Source: CAZFCK01 sp964517355 (lineage in GTDB: Bacteria > Desulfobacterota > Desulfovibrionia > Desulfovibrionales > Desulfovibrionaceae). Taken from it: DNA of 33,411 nucleotides. A program made the translations under genes and the position numbers. Position 1 is the stretch's first letter, and each line of letters opens with the position of its first letter. Shown here piece after piece: positions 17,626-25,297 of this stretch. The stretch is taken from contig CAZFCK010000023.1 of assembly GCA_964517355.1 (NCBI GenBank), positions 1 through 33,411 on the forward strand, in the 5' to 3' direction. The notes under the pieces are model-generated. The model did not search any database. It saw only the letters and a program-made list of their open reading frames with translations, and was not told the DNA's origin.

Positions 17626-17717
17626 TTTTTTCCTACAGATGCCGTGTACGTCATGTAGGGGTGAAACGTGCAGTGTGTTCCGCATCAAAAATGAAGGAAA
17701 AATTTTTTTCGATTGAT

Positions 17718-17735
17718 GCGAACACATGTTCACAT
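17718..17735 (-). promoter_or_regulatory. Operator-like site O2
   Basis: The minus strand reads ATGTGAACATGTGTTCGC, 17 of 18 identical to O1. The centre-to-centre distance to O1 is 110 bp, and the site is about 240 bases before the adh start. It is probably bound by the adjacent TetR protein. Confidence 0.72.
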
Positions 17736-17972
17736 GGTTAGGGTGGCTTCACGATGTGCCCGATACACCACATGCTACGGTTTCATACTGTCTTGAGCGC
17801 TTAGAGGAAGGGACGTTGTCCCTTTGTCAGACGAAACCGCTCACGCAGATATGAACATATGAATCTCAATCACGGAGGAACTGCCTATGGCGTGATGGCG
17901 CAATGAATAATGTTAGTAAACTGTCCCATAAAGCTTTTAACAATTCACAGAATATCACACGCGGAGACAACA

Positions 17973-19175
17973 ATGAGCAATTGGGAAGGAAAACTCGACA
18001 TTAATAAGGTATTCGTGCTGCAGCCCACCCGTCCTTTAACTTACTTTGGCGTTGGCGCCCTTCAAAAGATCAACGAAATTCTGGAAACTTTGGCCAATAA
18101 GGGCCAGAACAACATCCTCGTTGTCACTGACAGCATCGCCTACAAGGCGTGCGGCGCGTGGGATATAATTGAACCTGCCTTGAACAAATATGCGAAGTCC
18201 TGGAAGCATTACGACAAGGTTCGTCCGAATCCCACCTATGATAATTGTGAAGAAGCCGCAAAAGCCGGCACCGACATGAAAGCCGATTATATTTTGGCCA
18301 TCGGCGGCGGCAGCTCCATGGACACGGCCAAGACCGCTGCCGTGCTGATGAAGCACCCCGGCAAAAAAGCTGTTGATTTCTATGAGAAAGGCGAGCCCAT
18401 CACCGATGCGGTTCCCCTGATTCTCATCAACACCGCTCACGGCACCGGTTCCCAGTGCAATTCCTTTGCCGTTGCCCAGTCCGACGGCGAGGACAAACCC
18501 TGCATCGCGTCGCCGCATATCTACGCGGCCTACACCCTTGAAGATCCGTCGGTGACCGCGTCAATGCCCACAAAGCAGACAATATCCACTGCTATCGACG
18601 CGTTCAACCACGCGCTTGAAGCCTGCACCACCATTACTACAACCCCTTACTCCATCGGATTGGCCAAGCAAGCCATGCAGTTGGTGCCTACGTACTTGCC
18701 CACGGCCATTGTGGAGCCGAACAACCTGACCGCCAGGTACTATCTGATGTATGCAGCGGCCATCGCCGGCATCAGCTTTGACTTGGGCTACTTGCACATC
18801 ACGCACTCCATGGAGCACGCCATGAGCACCTTGAACGCCAAGGTGACGCACGGCGACGGTCTGGGCATGCTGATGCCCGCCGTGGTGCAGGAAATCTATC
18901 CCGCAGTTCCTGAAATGCTGGCCGACGTGCTTGAGCCCGTCGTTCCCGGTCTCAAGGGTATTCCCGGCGAAACCGCCAAGGTTGTACAGGGCTTGAAAGA
19001 TTGGTGTGCCAGTGTTGGACAGAAAACCGAGATGTCCGACTACTTCAGCGAGGCCGATGTCCCTGCTTTGGTGAAATTGACCATGGATTCGTCCTTGAGC
19101 AAGTTTTTGTTGGGTCTTGCTCCCATTCCTGTGGATGAAAAGGTTATTGAACGCATCTTCAGAAATTCATTGTAA
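17973..19175 (+). CDS. Iron-containing alcohol dehydrogenase (group III)
   Basis: A 400-residue NAD(P)-dependent alcohol/aldehyde oxidoreductase. The nucleotide-binding GGGS motif is in ILAIGGGSSMDTAK. The Fe(II) ligands of the family are present: D209 and H213 (IDAFNHALEA), H278 and H293 (HSMEHAMS...VTHGDGLG), plus conserved H282. The family includes enzymes for ethanol, other alcohols, lactaldehyde and, in Bilophila, sulfoacetaldehyde; the substrate cannot be fixed from sequence and no taurine genes are nearby. ATG 17973 has GGAGA 7 bases upstream; an in-frame start at 17910 has none. It is probably repressed by the adjacent TetR, and a strong terminator follows. It could feed or drain NAD(P)H that the Hnd hydrogenase interconverts with H2. 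Confidence 0.93.
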   Translation: MSNWEGKLDINKVFVLQPTRPLTYFGVGALQKINEILETLANKGQNNILVVTDSIAYKACGAWDIIEPALNKYAKSWKHYDKVRPNPTYDNCEEAAKAGTDMKADYILAIGGGSSMDTAKTAAVLMKHPGKKAVDFYEKGEPITDAVPLILINTAHGTGSQCNSFAVAQSDGEDKPCIASPHIYAAYTLEDPSVTASMPTKQTISTAIDAFNHALEACTTITTTPYSIGLAKQAMQLVPTYLPTAIVEPNNLTARYYLMYAAAIAGISFDLGYLHITHSMEHAMSTLNAKVTHGDGLGMLMPAVVQEIYPAVPEMLADVLEPVVPGLKGIPGETAKVVQGLKDWCASVGQKTEMSDYFSEADVPALVKLTMDSSLSKFLLGLAPIPVDEKVIERIFRNSL

Positions 19176-19218
19176 GATGTCTGGATTGCACCCGTAACTG
19201 TGGGTGTCTCTCTTCCTG

Positions 19219-19247
19219 GGCCAGGGGCTTTGTCCCCTGGCCTTTTT
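19219..19247 (+). terminator. Intrinsic terminator of adh
   Basis: GGCCAGGGG/CCCCTGGCC (9 bp, 6-base loop CTTTGT) followed directly by TTTTT, 43 bases after the adh stop. Confidence 0.92.
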
Positions 19248-19365
19248 GCTGCGTGCGCCCGGGATGGCGCATGAAAAAGCAGGAAGCTGCGAACTTCCTG
19301 CTTGATCCAACCGGCAAGTATCACTACGAAGCTGTGGCGGAAGCTGAGGTGTCTTCCCCATTCAC

Positions 19366-19450
19366 GTCTTAAACGAGACCTCCTCTGCAACAAGTTTCAA
19401 TTGCGGCAGAAACAGGCCAAGAGCATCGAGAGCCCCTCAAGCTTACGCCG
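19366..19450 (-). repeat. R1 repeat, strongly degenerate copy
   Basis: On the minus strand the order of R1 blocks is still visible: a GAGCATC block, then CAATTG within the second-hairpin position, then GTCT/AGAC where hairpin 3 should be. It is tail-to-tail with copy 3 (19453), so adh and mop are separated by two R1 units in opposite orientation. Confidence 0.45.
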
Positions 19451-19452
19451 CC

Positions 19453-19558
19453 ATAGAGCATCTTAACTTTGAAAAAGTATAGATGCTCTTATGCTTTTCC
19501 CTGAAACAAGAAGCAGTGTTTCAGGGGGGAGTCTTATCCAAAGGCGAAGATGCCCTAG
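19453..19558 (+). repeat. R1 repeat, diverged copy 3
   Basis: Complete but diverged. Hairpin 1 keeps the 9-bp outer stem while the inner stem is ACTTT/AAAGT instead of CGCTT/AAGCG. Hairpin 2 is CCCTGAAACA/TGTTTCAGGG with a new loop. Hairpin 3 is GTCTT/AAGGC. The final CTAG (19555-19558) contains the stop codon of mop on the other strand. Confidence 0.88.
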
Positions 19559-19764
19559 TCAGTGACGACCATGACGCTGGTGGCCTTAATCATCGCGTTG
19601 ACTTTGGCGCCTTCCTTGAGGCCCAAGGCTTCCGCAGATTCCTTGGTGATAACGGAGACGATATCAACGCCTGGGCCGGCCTCGATAACGACTTCGGCGT
19701 TAACCATCCCCATATTGATTTTCTTTACGGTGCCTGGAATCAAGTTGCGTGCGCTTACCTTCAT
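19555..19764 (-). CDS. mop: Molybdenum-pterin-binding protein Mop (molbindin, single TOBE domain)
   Basis: A 69-residue protein that is almost entirely one TOBE/Mop domain: MKVSARNLIPGTVKKI, NAEVVIEAGPG, IVSVITKESAEALGL and KVNAMIKATSVMVV. Molbindins bind molybdate or tungstate as oligomers and buffer it for cofactor synthesis, needed here for enzymes such as formate dehydrogenases. AAGGAG lies 6 bases before the ATG. The stop codon falls inside the terminal CTAG of R1 copy 3. No molybdate transporter gene is in the window. Confidence 0.93.
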   Translation of the reverse strand: MKVSARNLIPGTVKKINMGMVNAEVVIEAGPGVDIVSVITKESAEALGLKEGAKVNAMIKATSVMVVTD

Positions 19765-20602
19765 AAAAAACTCCTTAAATGTTAAAAGTTATCGGGATTC
19801 AATAGGGAGATTAAATTAAAGATGAGTAAAAATATATGTGGTTACCAAAAATTATTTAACGTGGCCGGGAGGTTTTCGCCGGTTGCCCCTGTGCGGGAAA
19901 GCGGGGGCCTTTTCTCGATGAGGAGGCGGGGAGCATTCCGTATTTTATACGATGACGACGTTAGGGAAAAAAAGAATAAAATCAACTAAATATGCGAAAA
20001 CATTGTGACCGGGGGAAGCGCTTGGCCGTAAGATAACCGTCTATTCATGCACGGTTTTTCTACCGACGCGGAGTGTAAGGACACACGCATTACCCGAAAG
20101 GCCGGGTTATTATCAGGAAAAGTCTGGATTACCGGGATGCAGCGGGGATGGGCGATCAAAGGCCGAGTGGGTACTGGCAGGCGCCCGACAAGAATAAATG
20201 ACTTGACAAGTCAACTTATTTGGAAGAAGTCCGACTCCTTGAAAGGATGATGCATATTGAATCGGCACAGGTCAGGGGCATCCGCTGGATTGTAAATATT
20301 TGCACCATATTACGCGGCTGGCAGCACGAATGAAATAGTCTTTCCACAACCGGTCAAGGCGCGGATGCGATGGGGGCGAAGCCTCAGGAGCAAGATGGCG
20401 ACAACAAACCGCTCCCATGAAGAGTGGCTGAAGAACCTCCGGTTCAAGCACAACTACCCCTTTATTCTTTTCCGCTTCGGGCTCACGCCAGATTGCCCGC
20501 CTATGCTTCTGTTTTCGAGGTGCTGAGAAAACGAGCGCTTCCCCCCAGGACACGGGATGGCTTCAATGCTGGACCACGAGACAAACCAAGGGAGATCTCT
20601 GC
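19765..20602. other. mop-cupin intergenic region
   Basis: 838 bases between divergent genes. From left: an AT-rich mop leader; a GC-rich segment (19864-19909) able to form GCCCC/GGGGC, with TTTT following on the plus strand; a weak terminator-like AACCGT/ACGGTT + TTT (20035-20057); and the palindrome at 20199-20213. From 20214 to 20602 I see nothing supportable; the frames at 20047-20250 and 20272-20553 lack ribosome sites and family resemblance. Confidence 0.5.
20199..20213. promoter_or_regulatory. Palindromic operator-like site
   Basis: TGACTTG-A-CAAGTCA is a perfect 15-base palindrome flanked by AATAA and TTATT, which extends the symmetry. It overlaps a TTGACA (-35-like) sequence, a typical place for a repressor. 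It is about 390 bases upstream of the cupin gene. Confidence 0.5.
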
Positions 20603-20950
20603 ATGAAGATTATTCATTATAAGGATGTCGAGGCACGGGAATTGCCCGTTGCCGGGCCAGGTGTTTCAGGCAGGGTGGTCATCGGCAAGGCCGACGACAA
20701 CGTGAATTTCTGCATGCGGGTCATTGAGGTGCAACCCGGCGCCCAGATTCCGCCCCATACCCACCCGTGGGAGCATCAGCAGTTCTATCATGCCGGAGTT
20801 GGCTACATCGTCAAAAACGGCGAGAAGATAGCGCTTGGGCCCGGAAACGTGGTCTATGTGGCGCCGGGAGAGGAGCACCAGATCATGAACACGGGCGACG
20901 AGCCCATGATCATCGTCTGCCTGGTGCCTGACGGCGTACCGGAACTTTAG
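20603..20950 (+). CDS. Small single-domain cupin protein
   Basis: A 115-residue cupin_2 barrel. Motif 1 is PPHTHPWEHQQFYHAG, giving probable metal ligands H52, H54 and E57/H58. Motif 2 is PGNVVYVAPGEEHQIMNTG, with H92 as the fourth ligand. Such proteins bind a divalent metal and act as dioxygenases, isomerases or sensors; the specific role is unknown. AGGGAG lies 9 bases upstream of the ATG. The gene stands alone, and its TAG stop overlaps the first bases of repeat R2. Confidence 0.88.
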   Translation: MKIIHYKDVEARELPVAGPGVSGRVVIGKADDNVNFCMRVIEVQPGAQIPPHTHPWEHQQFYHAGVGYIVKNGEKIALGPGNVVYVAPGEEHQIMNTGDEPMIIVCLVPDGVPEL

Positions 20951-21146
20951 GAAACGCTGATTAATTCACTGGATATGCGAGGGGGAAACCCTTTGAAAAG
21001 GGTTCTCCCCTTCGCGCTCCCCTTTCCTAAACTTTGTCGCCAGACAGGGATATTTGTAAGACGATGAATTTATAGGTATTTCCGCCAAAAGTCTTTGGAA
21101 GGGGGGATCCGGGGGGAACCTAACAAGTCTTTAATCAGTGCTTCCT
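20949..21146 (+). mobile_element. R2: 198-bp MITE-like element with terminal inverted repeats
   Basis: The left end AGGAAACGCTGATTAA (20949-20964) and the right end TTAATCAGTGCTTCCT (21131-21146) are inverted copies matching at 14 of 16 positions. There is no coding sequence inside. A near-perfect hairpin (20981-21010) lies close to the left end. It looks like a non-autonomous insertion-sequence derivative; the parent transposase is not in the window. No target duplication is obvious. Confidence 0.72.
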
Positions 21147-21670
21147 TGAGTATGGCAACCACGAAGGTGAGTTTTTTTGCGAAGAACAAGCCGGTTATTG
21201 GAATCCGGCTCCGCATTGATGGCTGCGCTTCTTTTTTTCATAAAATTTGGTTTTTGTTGCATTGATTACTGATCCAATAGGTCGTTTTTTTGTCGGCGTT
21301 GTTGAAAAACAGATGTTCCCGGGCAGATGATTTGCAGGCTTTCTGGGTCGCTGTTGACGGAGGCTATGCGCATTGCTCGGGGAGCATATTGTATTTATTG
21401 CAGGGATGTAAAAAAAATAAGGCGTTTAAAATTTATTTGGGTATTTGATTGTTGACATCTGAAAGCCAGACGCATAAAAGGAAGTCGCGCAAGCTGAGTT
21501 GTAAAGGTATTAGGATTGGCAAAGATAAAACGGCTGCAGAATCCTGAAAGCAAAACTTTAGGGTTTCGGGATGCGAAATGCGGGAAAACTGGGCAGTAAA
21601 TTTTTTTTGGGACGATTTCTATTGTTATCCAGTGGGTAGGATTAAGTGATTTTTCATTTTTTACCATTAT

Positions 21671-21688
21671 ATGTGAAAAAATTCACAG
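21671..21688. promoter_or_regulatory. Rex/HcpR-like palindrome
   Basis: TGTGAAAAAATTCACA is a perfect palindrome with the TGTGAA-N4-TTCACA layout used by Rex (and TGTGA-N6-TCACA used by CRP-family HcpR). It is AT-flanked, about 110 bases before the open frame at 21785 and 1.17 kb before hndA. Confidence 0.55.
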
Positions 21689-22198
21689 AGTAAACTTAAA
21701 TTATAGCGCTCCGCGCCAACGTGGAGACATTTCCCCATGAAACACCATGAACGGGATGGGTCGGGAGTCTGAGGGGTACGACAAATGATATGTAACTTAG
21801 CGACAATACGAAGCCAACTGCCTGTATCCGCAGGTAGTCGTATGACGCCGGTCGTGTTCTTCCGTGAACTCGATGCGCACCGGAGCGCCAAGGGCGCCGC
21901 ATCCATGACCCGTGGGGTATTATCGTGGGGTGAAGGTATTGCATTGTGTCGTGTCGTTAACGTGGAAAAATTCGTATTTCAAAGCGCATATGGTGCTGCC
22001 CCCGAAGGTGGGACGGGATTTGTCGAGCGTCCCTCCAATGCTGCGTCTTTGTCCAATTTTAAAAGATCTTGCGCGAAAGTGCCTGCAGCGTCCGCAAAGT
22101 CCGCTGGGGTCGTTTCCCAAAGAAGCGGTGGAAATCAGCGGCGATTGCGTGACGGCAAGCATATCTCTCTGTATTCCCGAAGTGTTTTTTTGCGGTTA

Positions 22199-22216
22199 TT
22201 TGTGAAAAATATCACT
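22199..22216. promoter_or_regulatory. Second Rex/HcpR-like site
   Basis: TTGTGA-N6-TCACTA, one mismatch to the symmetric TTGTGA-N6-TCACAA. About 630 bases upstream of hndA, within the poorly coding region. Confidence 0.45.
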
Positions 22217-22845
22217 AAAACTGCTTCTCTGACAAACAGGTTGGAAAAGGGATTTGATGGCGGAGCTCATATTCTGGCCGTGAACGATTTGAAAACGAAT
22301 TGCCGATGCTCCGCAGCGGTGGATGCTTCACGTTGGCGTGAAGCTGACCGCAGGTTCAAGCTTTTTGTTTTTGATTCCAATTCGATGCAAGATTGTTTTG
22401 CCGTTGCCGACGCCTTCCGGGCCAAGGTGAAGCGCAACGCCGCAACGCCCCATAAGGCCACCGGGTTAACCCAGCGCTTCCTACCCCTGGCCGCATGTTT
22501 GTCTGTGAAAGGTCTTTTCTGCCGCCGATCAGAAAAGTCCATAGACCTTCATGGGACGTTTTCGCGCTTCATTTTTTCAGAAAACAAGGTAAGGGAGCTT
22601 ATTGGCGCATGTCCATTGAAGGAGCGCAGCATATGACCCCTTATGATTCTGGATGTGCCCGGAAGGCGATCCGCTTCACTATGATCAGTCGTACAGCCGG
22701 GATAATGAAAGAGAAGACGTGTTCAGCAATGCAGCGACCGGCGCCAACGACACCAGGATGTCTGGCATGATCACGAATCGTATTGGATTATGGCGTTACC
22801 GGTGAGATGCATAACGTGCAATTGATGCAAGGAGGAAACGTAGGC

Positions 22846-23361
22846 ATGCAAAACTCAACATGTCAGGCTGCAGGTGGATGCAGGTTGCCAGATCATGCAA
22901 CTCTGCCTGGGCCGCTTTACAAAGAAGTGCAGGACTTTGTTAAGTCGCTCCCGCAAAAAGAGGGGCATCTGGTTACGGTTCTGCACAAAGCGCAGAGCAC
23001 ATTCGGCTACCTCCCCGTTGAGGTTCAGAAGTTTGTGGCCGATCAAATGTGTGTTCCACTGTCACAAGTTTACGGTGTGGTGAGCTTCTACACCTTTTTT
23101 ACAATGGTTCCCAAGGGAAAGCATCCTATTTCCGTATGCATGGGCACTGCGTGCTTTGTGAAGGGTGCGGAAAAGGTTCTCAACGCGATTAGAGAGCAAC
23201 TGCAGATCGAAGTTGGCGAAGTGACGCCTGATGGGAAGTTTTCCATCGATACGTTGCGTTGCGTCGGCGGTTGCGCCCTGGCGCCCATCGTCATGATCGG
23301 GGAGCGGGTTTTCGGCAACGTGAAGCCCGGCCAGGTCAAAAAAATCCTGGCAGAGTTCTAG
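22846..23361 (+). CDS. hndA: Hnd hydrogenase subunit A (NuoE-like [2Fe-2S] protein)
   Basis: 171 residues. A helical N-terminal part (GHLVTVLHKAQSTFGYLPVEV, VYGVVSFYTFFTMVP) precedes the thioredoxin-like [2Fe-2S] domain, with ligands in SVCMGTACF (Cx4C) and LRCVGGCAL (Cx3C). HndA passes electrons between the flavin subunit HndC and the rest of the complex. The ATG at 22846 is chosen from the AAGGAGG about 10 bases upstream; the frame is open from 22783. It is the first gene of hndABCD, 10 bases before hndB. Confidence 0.95.
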   Translation: MQNSTCQAAGGCRLPDHATLPGPLYKEVQDFVKSLPQKEGHLVTVLHKAQSTFGYLPVEVQKFVADQMCVPLSQVYGVVSFYTFFTMVPKGKHPISVCMGTACFVKGAEKVLNAIREQLQIEVGEVTPDGKFSIDTLRCVGGCALAPIVMIGERVFGNVKPGQVKKILAEF

Positions 23362-23371
23362 GGAGGCGACA

Positions 23372-23758
23372 ATGACAAAGATAACAAGTTTCGACGAGCT
23401 CAAAAGCAAATGCGCGTCGATAAAGGAACACAAAGCCGCTCTTGCTAAGGAAAAGATCATAGTCAACGTATCTCTGGCTACCTGCAGCATTGCGGCGGGC
23501 GGTAAAAAGGCCTTGGAAGCCATTACCGACGAGCTGGCAAATGCGGGTTTGTCCGACAAGGTCGCACTCGTGCAATCAGGTTGCATGACCTACTGTTACG
23601 CCGAACCCACTGTTGAAATCACCAAGCCGGGCGGTGAACCCGTTGTCTTCGGGTTTGTCGACGAGGCCAAGGCGCGGGCTCTCGTGACGGAATACATAGC
23701 CAAAGACGAGGCCGTCGAGGGTGTGATTCCGGTCAACTACGTCCGCGTGGCGTTTTAA
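23372..23758 (+). CDS. hndB: Hnd hydrogenase subunit B ([2Fe-2S] thioredoxin-like ferredoxin)
   Basis: 128 residues: an N-terminal helix, a strand VNVSLATCSIAAGGKKAL and then SGCMTYCYAEPTVEI, giving a (2Fe-2S) ferredoxin-like thioredoxin fold with cysteines C38, C70 and C74. The first pair of the usual Cx(n)C set is reduced to one Cys followed by Ser-Ile-Ala-Ala-Gly, so the fourth ligand is uncertain. This small subunit is characteristic of Hnd-type rather than minimal bifurcating hydrogenases. GGGAGG lies about 5 bases upstream. Confidence 0.92.
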   Translation: MTKITSFDELKSKCASIKEHKAALAKEKIIVNVSLATCSIAAGGKKALEAITDELANAGLSDKVALVQSGCMTYCYAEPTVEITKPGGEPVVFGFVDEAKARALVTEYIAKDEAVEGVIPVNYVRVAF

Positions 23759-23773
23759 GGGAGGAGGCACAAC

Positions 23774-25279
23774 ATGGGATCTGCAACAATGACTAATACC
23801 TCGCGCGTCATGCCCGATCCGGTGCGCAAACAATTGCGCATAGCCACGAGAAACTGCGGCTTCATAAATCCGGAATCCCTTGACGACTATATTGGCGTAT
23901 GCGGCTACCAGGCTTTGGCTCAAGCGCTGCAAATGCCGCCGGCCGAAACCATTGAGATCGTGAAAAAGTCTGGATTGCGCGGCCGTGGCGGCGGCGGCTT
24001 CCCCACCGGCGTCAAGTGGGAAATCGCCAGCAAGAATGCCGCGGATCAAAAATACATGGTCTGCAACGCCGATGAGGGCGACCCCGGCGCTTTTATGGAC
24101 CGCGCCGTGCTCGAAGGCGATCCGCATTCAGTGGTCGAAGCCATGGCCATTGGCGGATACGCCATCGGCGCAACCATCGGCACTGTATATATTCGCGCCG
24201 AATATCCCCTGGCCATCAAGCGCTTGAAAAAAGCCATCGATGATGCCCGCGAAGCGGGATTGCTGGGCAAAAACGTGCTGGGCTCGGACTTTGATTTCGA
24301 CATCGAGATCAAATACGGCGCCGGCGCCTTTGTCTGCGGCGAAGAAACGGCGTTGATCCGCTCCATGGAGGGGCAGCGCGGCGAACCCAAAACCAAGCCG
24401 CCTTTTCCCGCCCAATCCGGGTATTGGGACAAACCCACCATCGTGAACAACGTTGAAACGTTCGCCAATATTCCGGCGATCATCCTGAACGGAGCGGACT
24501 GGTTCGCCTCTATCGGTACGGAAAAGTCCAAAGGCACCAAGGTGTTCGCTCTGGCGGGTAAAATTACGAACACCGGGCTGATCGAAGTGCCCATGGGCAT
24601 CACCCTCGGCGAAGTCATTAATGAAATCGGCGGCGGCTGCCCGGACGGCAAGAAGTTCAAGGCGGTGCAGACAGGCGGACCCTCCGGAGGCGCGTTGACC
24701 TCCCGCGACCTGGAAGTGCCCATTGACTATGACAACCTGATCGCCAAGGGCTCCATGATGGGCTCCGGCGGCATGGTCGTCATGGACGAAGACGACTGCA
24801 TGGTCTCAATTGCGAAGTTTTTCCTGGAGTTCACCATGGACGAGACCTGCGGCAAGTGTACCCCCTGCCGTATCGGATCCAAGCGACTCTTTGAAATTCT
24901 GCATAAGATCACCATGGGTAACGGCACATTAGAGGACCTCCAAAAATTGAAGAGCCTCTCCACCGTTGTCAAGGACACGGCCTTGTGCGGTCTTGGCCAG
25001 ACCATGCCCAACCCGATACTCTCGACCATGAACAATTACTGGGACGAATATATCGCCCACGTGCAGGACAAGAAATGCCCGGCAGGCGTTTGCGCGGCAT
25101 TGCTCACGTACACGATTGATCCGAAAAAATGTACAGGCTGCACATTGTGCTCTCTCGTGTGCCCTGTTTCCTGCATTTCCGGCGAGAAAAAGGAAGTCCA
25201 TACCATTGATGCGTCCAAGTGCATTCGGTGCGGTGCCTGCTTTGAAAAGTGCAAGTTCGACGCCGTGGTCAAGAGCTAG
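23774..25279 (+). CDS. hndC: Hnd hydrogenase subunit C (NuoF-like NAD(P)H:FMN subunit with C-terminal ferredoxin domain)
   Basis: A 501-residue flavoprotein where NAD(P)H is used and electron bifurcation occurs. The nucleotide/FMN motif is GLRGRGGGGFPTGVKWE; NADEGDPGAFMDR and GAGAFVCGEETALIRSMEG follow. The [4Fe-4S] site has CGKCTPCRIG plus a downstream Cys (ALCGLGQ). The C-terminus adds two bacterial [4Fe-4S] motifs (KKCTGCTLCSLVCP and SKCIRCGACFEKC). Length and layout match Hnd and HydB-type subunits. GGAGG is 7 bases upstream. It sits 15 bases after hndB and 18 before hndD. Confidence 0.96.
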   Translation: MGSATMTNTSRVMPDPVRKQLRIATRNCGFINPESLDDYIGVCGYQALAQALQMPPAETIEIVKKSGLRGRGGGGFPTGVKWEIASKNAADQKYMVCNADEGDPGAFMDRAVLEGDPHSVVEAMAIGGYAIGATIGTVYIRAEYPLAIKRLKKAIDDAREAGLLGKNVLGSDFDFDIEIKYGAGAFVCGEETALIRSMEGQRGEPKTKPPFPAQSGYWDKPTIVNNVETFANIPAIILNGADWFASIGTEKSKGTKVFALAGKITNTGLIEVPMGITLGEVINEIGGGCPDGKKFKAVQTGGPSGGALTSRDLEVPIDYDNLIAKGSMMGSGGMVVMDEDDCMVSIAKFFLEFTMDETCGKCTPCRIGSKRLFEILHKITMGNGTLEDLQKLKSLSTVVKDTALCGLGQTMPNPILSTMNNYWDEYIAHVQDKKCPAGVCAALLTYTIDPKKCTGCTLCSLVCPVSCISGEKKEVHTIDASKCIRCGACFEKCKFDAVVKS

Positions 25280-25297
25280 GTAAGGAGGCAACGTGAA

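Larger units (their letters stand above)
17594..17972. other. tetR-adh intergenic control region
   Basis: 379 bases holding the two operator-like sites (17608-17625, 17718-17735), an imperfect hairpin CCTACA/TGTAGG (17631-17662) and three short overlapping frames with a strong ribosome site just before adh (17887 onwards). No convincing promoter boxes are visible. Confidence 0.6.
21147..22845. other. Long poorly coding region upstream of hndA
   Basis: 1.7 kb without a gene I can defend. It contains two Rex/HcpR-like palindromes (21672, 22200) and an inverted repeat TACGA/TCGTA with inner CTGC/GCAG (21812-21844). The longest open frame (21785-22636) has no ribosome site and an atypical Ser/Arg-rich composition. 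The region may hold a decayed gene, a long leader or an RNA gene. Confidence 0.5.

Noticed and set aside
17744..17760. Possible sigma-54 -24/-12 promoter for adh (TGGC ... GTGC)
   Set aside because: The GG-to-GC spacing is 11 bases instead of the required 10.
20272..20553. 93-codon minus-strand frame before the cupin
   Set aside because: No ribosome site, no family resemblance; considered as an insertion-sequence remnant but no ends were found.
21785..22636. 283-codon plus-strand frame upstream of hndA
   Set aside because: No ribosome site, odd Ser/Arg/Ala composition, competing frames on both strands and no recognisable motif; kept as a possible decayed gene only.
22653..22805. 50-codon frame just before hndA with a protein-like composition
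   Set aside because: No ribosome site and short; its end precedes hndA by 40 bases, but nothing else supports it.
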